A stretch of 64,000 nt of DNA, taken from contig CAWEOP010000008.1 of NCBI GenBank assembly GCA_963810755.1, positions 1-64,000 on the forward strand, given 5' to 3'. The DNA comes from FEN-1219 sp963810755. GTDB lineage: Bacteria; Pseudomonadota; Gammaproteobacteria; Steroidobacterales; Rariloculaceae. The notes beneath the pieces are model-generated. The model did no database searches. It was not told the origin of the DNA and worked only from the letters and a program-made list of their open reading frames with translations. Position 1 is the stretch's first letter. Each line of letters starts with the position of its first letter. Below are positions 61,869-64,000 of the stretch, in pieces. Both the position numbers and the translations under genes were made by a program.

Positions 61869-64000
61869 ATGGCGATCCGGGAGGTCGGCTGGGTTGCGGC
61901 GGCTGCCGCGCTGGTCGCATGGTCCCCCATCGGCCGCGCCGCGGATGAGGGCGGCGTCGCGAGCCCCGGCCCTGCGCCGAGCCGTGAGCTCGGGACCATG
62001 ACGGTGCTCGGCCGCCGCACGACCTCCCTGCCGACCCAGATCCCGACCACGATCGAGGGCATCAGCGGCGCCGACATCGCAGTGAAGATCAACGCGACCG
62101 ACGCCGAGGATGCTCTCAAGTACTTCCCGAGCCTACTCGTGCGCAAGCGCTACATCGGCGACTACGACCACGCGGTGCTCGCGAGCCGCGCCTCGGGCAC
62201 GAACAACAGCGCTCGCTCGCTCGTCTACGCGGACGGCATCTTGATCTCGAACCTGCTCGGCAACGGCGCGTCGTTCACACCGCGTTGGGGGCTGGTGACG
62301 CCCGAGGAGATCGAGCGCGTCGACGTGCTCTACGGCCCGTTCTCGGCGGCGTACCCGGGCAATTCCGTCGGTGCCGTGGTCGACTACGTGACGCGGATGC
62401 CGACGGAGCTCGAGATGCGCGCGAGCGTGTCGAGCTTCGGCGAGGACTTCCAAATTTACAGCAGCGAAGGACGTTTCGGGGGCTGGCAGGCGAGCGCCTC
62501 GGCGGGCGATCGCACGGGCGATTGGTCGTGGTGGCTCAATTTCAACCGCCTCGATAGCGACTCGCACCCGATCTCGTTCGCGAACAAGCTCGTGAGCACG
62601 GGCGTCGTCGATACTGCGGGGACGCCCGTAACTGGCGCCCTCGCGGATCGCAACCCGCGCGAGCAGGATTGGTGGATCTTGGGCTCCACGAGCAACACGC
62701 ACACGATCCAAGATCACGCGAAGGTCAAGGTGGCGTACGACATCTCGCCGGCTCTGCGCGCGAGCTACACGCTCGGCTGGTGGGGCAACGACGCGGAGCG
62801 CTGGTCGGAGACGTATTTGCACGATGTGGCCGGCAGCCCGGTCTACAGCGGCGCGATCAACGTCGAGGGCCGCCGCTACACCGTCACGCCGGCGGATTTC
62901 GCGCCGACTGTGAGCGACCTGCAGCACCTGATGCAAGGCCTGTCGATCAAGAGCAGCCGCGACGGCGCGTGGAATTGGGAAGTCGCGGCGAGCGACTACG
63001 ACTACGATCAGGACCTCGTCCGTTCGCCGCTCGTCGCGCTGCCCGATGCGTCAACAGGGGGAGCGGGGCGCATCGCGGACCAGAGCGGCACGGGTTGGAC
63101 TGCGCTCGCACTGCGCGCGACGTGGCGGCCTGCCGAAGGCGGACAGCATGTCGTCGACTTCGGTTATCAGCTCGACGACTACGAGCTCCGGACGCGCGTG
63201 TCGAACACGGACGATTGGCTGAGCGGCGGGCCCACCACCTCGTTCTCCGCATTTCGCGGCGACACCGAGCTCGCGAGCCTATACGCGCAGGACACGTGGG
63301 CGTTCGCCGACGCATGGCGCGCGACGCTCGGCGCGCGCTTCGAGCACTGGAACGCTTCGAACGGTGCGGTGACGAGCGGGGCGACGACGCTGCCGTTCGC
63401 AGAGCGCTCGGAAACCTACGTCTCGCCGAAGGCGGCGATCGCGCGCCAGCTGACGCCCGACTGGGCGCTCAAGGCGTCGCTCGGCCGCGCCGTGCGGCTG
63501 CCGACCGTCGCCGAGCTCTACCAAGGCTCGATCGCGACGAACGTCATCGTCAACAACGATCCGAATCTCGAGCCTGAAAAGTCGTGGACGTCCGAGCTAA
63601 CCGGCGAGCGCGCGCTCGACGCGGGCTTGCTGCGTCTCACGCTGTTCCACGAGGACACCGACGACGCGCTCTATTCGCAGACGAACGTACTGGTTACGCC
63701 GAACGTGACCAATATCCAGAACGTGGATCAAATTCGCACGAGCGGCCTCGAGGTTGCGTTCCAATCGGGCGGGCTGCTCGGAGGGCGCGTGGATCTCTCG
63801 ACGAGCCTGACCTATGCGCATTCACGGATAGAGCAGAACGACAACTTCCCCGCGAGCGTCGGCAAGTGGCAGCCGCGAGTGCCGGAGTGGCGCGCGAACG
63901 CGCTCGCGACTTATCACTTGGGCTCGCAATGGTCGGTCGCGCTCGGCTGGCGTTACAGCGGCACGCAATACAACACGCTCGACAACTCCGATCCGAACGG
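61869..64000 (+). CDS. TonB-dependent outer-membrane receptor, C-terminus cut by window end
   Basis: More than 710 residues in one unbroken frame. ATG 61869 follows GGAG and opens a signal peptide (VGWVAAAAALVAWSPIGRAA). Plug domain: PTTIEGISGADIAVKINATD, AEDALKYFPSLLVRKRYIGD, ARSLVYADGILISNLLGNGA, EEIERVDVLYGPFSAAYPGN. Barrel strands follow with the LKASLGRAVRLPTVAELYQG and NLEPEKSWTSELTGERAL motifs normal near the C-terminal third. Ligand (siderophore, metal chelate or other) unknown. Shares a divergent promoter region with regB. Confidence 0.93.
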   Translation, partial: MAIREVGWVAAAAALVAWSPIGRAADEGGVASPGPAPSRELGTMTVLGRRTTSLPTQIPTTIEGISGADIAVKINATDAEDALKYFPSLLVRKRYIGDYDHAVLASRASGTNNSARSLVYADGILISNLLGNGASFTPRWGLVTPEEIERVDVLYGPFSAAYPGNSVGAVVDYVTRMPTELEMRASVSSFGEDFQIYSSEGRFGGWQASASAGDRTGDWSWWLNFNRLDSDSHPISFANKLVSTGVVDTAGTPVTGALADRNPREQDWWILGSTSNTHTIQDHAKVKVAYDISPALRASYTLGWWGNDAERWSETYLHDVAGSPVYSGAINVEGRRYTVTPADFAPTVSDLQHLMQGLSIKSSRDGAWNWEVAASDYDYDQDLVRSPLVALPDASTGGAGRIADQSGTGWTALALRATWRPAEGGQHVVDFGYQLDDYELRTRVSNTDDWLSGGPTTSFSAFRGDTELASLYAQDTWAFADAWRATLGARFEHWNASNGAVTSGATTLPFAERSETYVSPKAAIARQLTPDWALKASLGRAVRLPTVAELYQGSIATNVIVNNDPNLEPEKSWTSELTGERALDAGLLRLTLFHEDTDDALYSQTNVLVTPNVTNIQNVDQIRTSGLEVAFQSGGLLGGRVDLSTSLTYAHSRIEQNDNFPASVGKWQPRVPEWRANALATYHLGSQWSVALGWRYSGTQYNTLDNSDPN

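Noticed and set aside
1..64000. CRISPR arrays, tRNA or rRNA genes, prophage.
   Set aside because: No regularly spaced repeats, no cloverleaf or rRNA-like sequence and no phage structural genes were recognised. The host-attachment-type protein at 8802 is a cellular family despite its name.

Overview
The window is a GC-rich chromosomal segment of a Gram-negative bacterium, most likely a gammaproteobacterium of the Steroidobacteraceae type. This placement is inference from gene content: RegB/RegA sensor pair, PolB-type DNA polymerase II, MurJ, TonB receptor, PQQ dehydrogenase, several exported proteins of the DUF6152 kind. No rRNA, tRNA, CRISPR array or transposase was seen. About twenty single-base frame breaks interrupt otherwise well-conserved genes (TPP enzyme, yebC, polB, treZ, treS, glgE, HNH gene, GGDEF/EAL gene, an amino-acid permease). 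Their number and spread suggest raw long-read or draft sequence error more than gene decay, so broken genes are annotated as whole units and the break positions are given.

Layout. 1-8 kb: a Tat-exported thiamine-pyrophosphate enzyme (cut by the left edge), a GNAT acetyltransferase, a VIT-like membrane protein, YebC, DNA polymerase II, a SnoaL-like protein and a MarR regulator. 8.2-12 kb: a tight plus-strand group encoding a CBS protein, a host-attachment-type protein, two PRC-barrel proteins, a VTT membrane protein and an endonuclease/exonuclease/phosphatase. 12-29.6 kb: a large alpha-glucan and trehalose cluster made of two facing operons, glgC-glgX-treZ-treY on the plus strand and glgB-glgE-treS/maltokinase on the minus strand, separated by a DUF222/HNH endonuclease gene. 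30-56 kb: a region of exported oxidoreductases and hydrolases (PQQ dehydrogenase, SMP-30, multicopper oxidase, 4-cresol-dehydrogenase-type flavoprotein with cytochrome c, carboxylesterase, dienelactone hydrolase) mixed with three members of one uncharacterised exported family, a PAS/GGDEF/EAL protein, asd, and a VapBC-type module. 55-64 kb: MurJ, small envelope proteins, a PepSY protein, a NUDIX hydrolase, the RegA/RegB redox pair and a TonB-dependent receptor cut by the right edge.

How it works together. The central cluster encodes both known routes between trehalose and alpha-glucan: TreY/TreZ make trehalose from glucan ends, while TreS/maltokinase, GlgE and GlgB turn trehalose into branched glucan. 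The most notable observation is regulatory. Four sequences matching the sigma-54 (RpoN) consensus with exact GG-N10-GC spacing lie in front of the CBS operon (8211), the glgC operon (12034), glgB (29636, minus strand) and a truncated PRC-barrel gene (29788). The simplest reading is one RpoN-controlled stress/storage regulon covering 8.2-29.9 kb. Other points of interest are a GlgC with altered substrate-binding residues, a VTT protein that looks like a PLD-VTT fusion with its PLD core removed, a palindromic repeat placed inside an HNH gene and on both sides of a toxin-antitoxin module, a possible attenuator in front of asd, and a RegB kinase without the redox cysteine.
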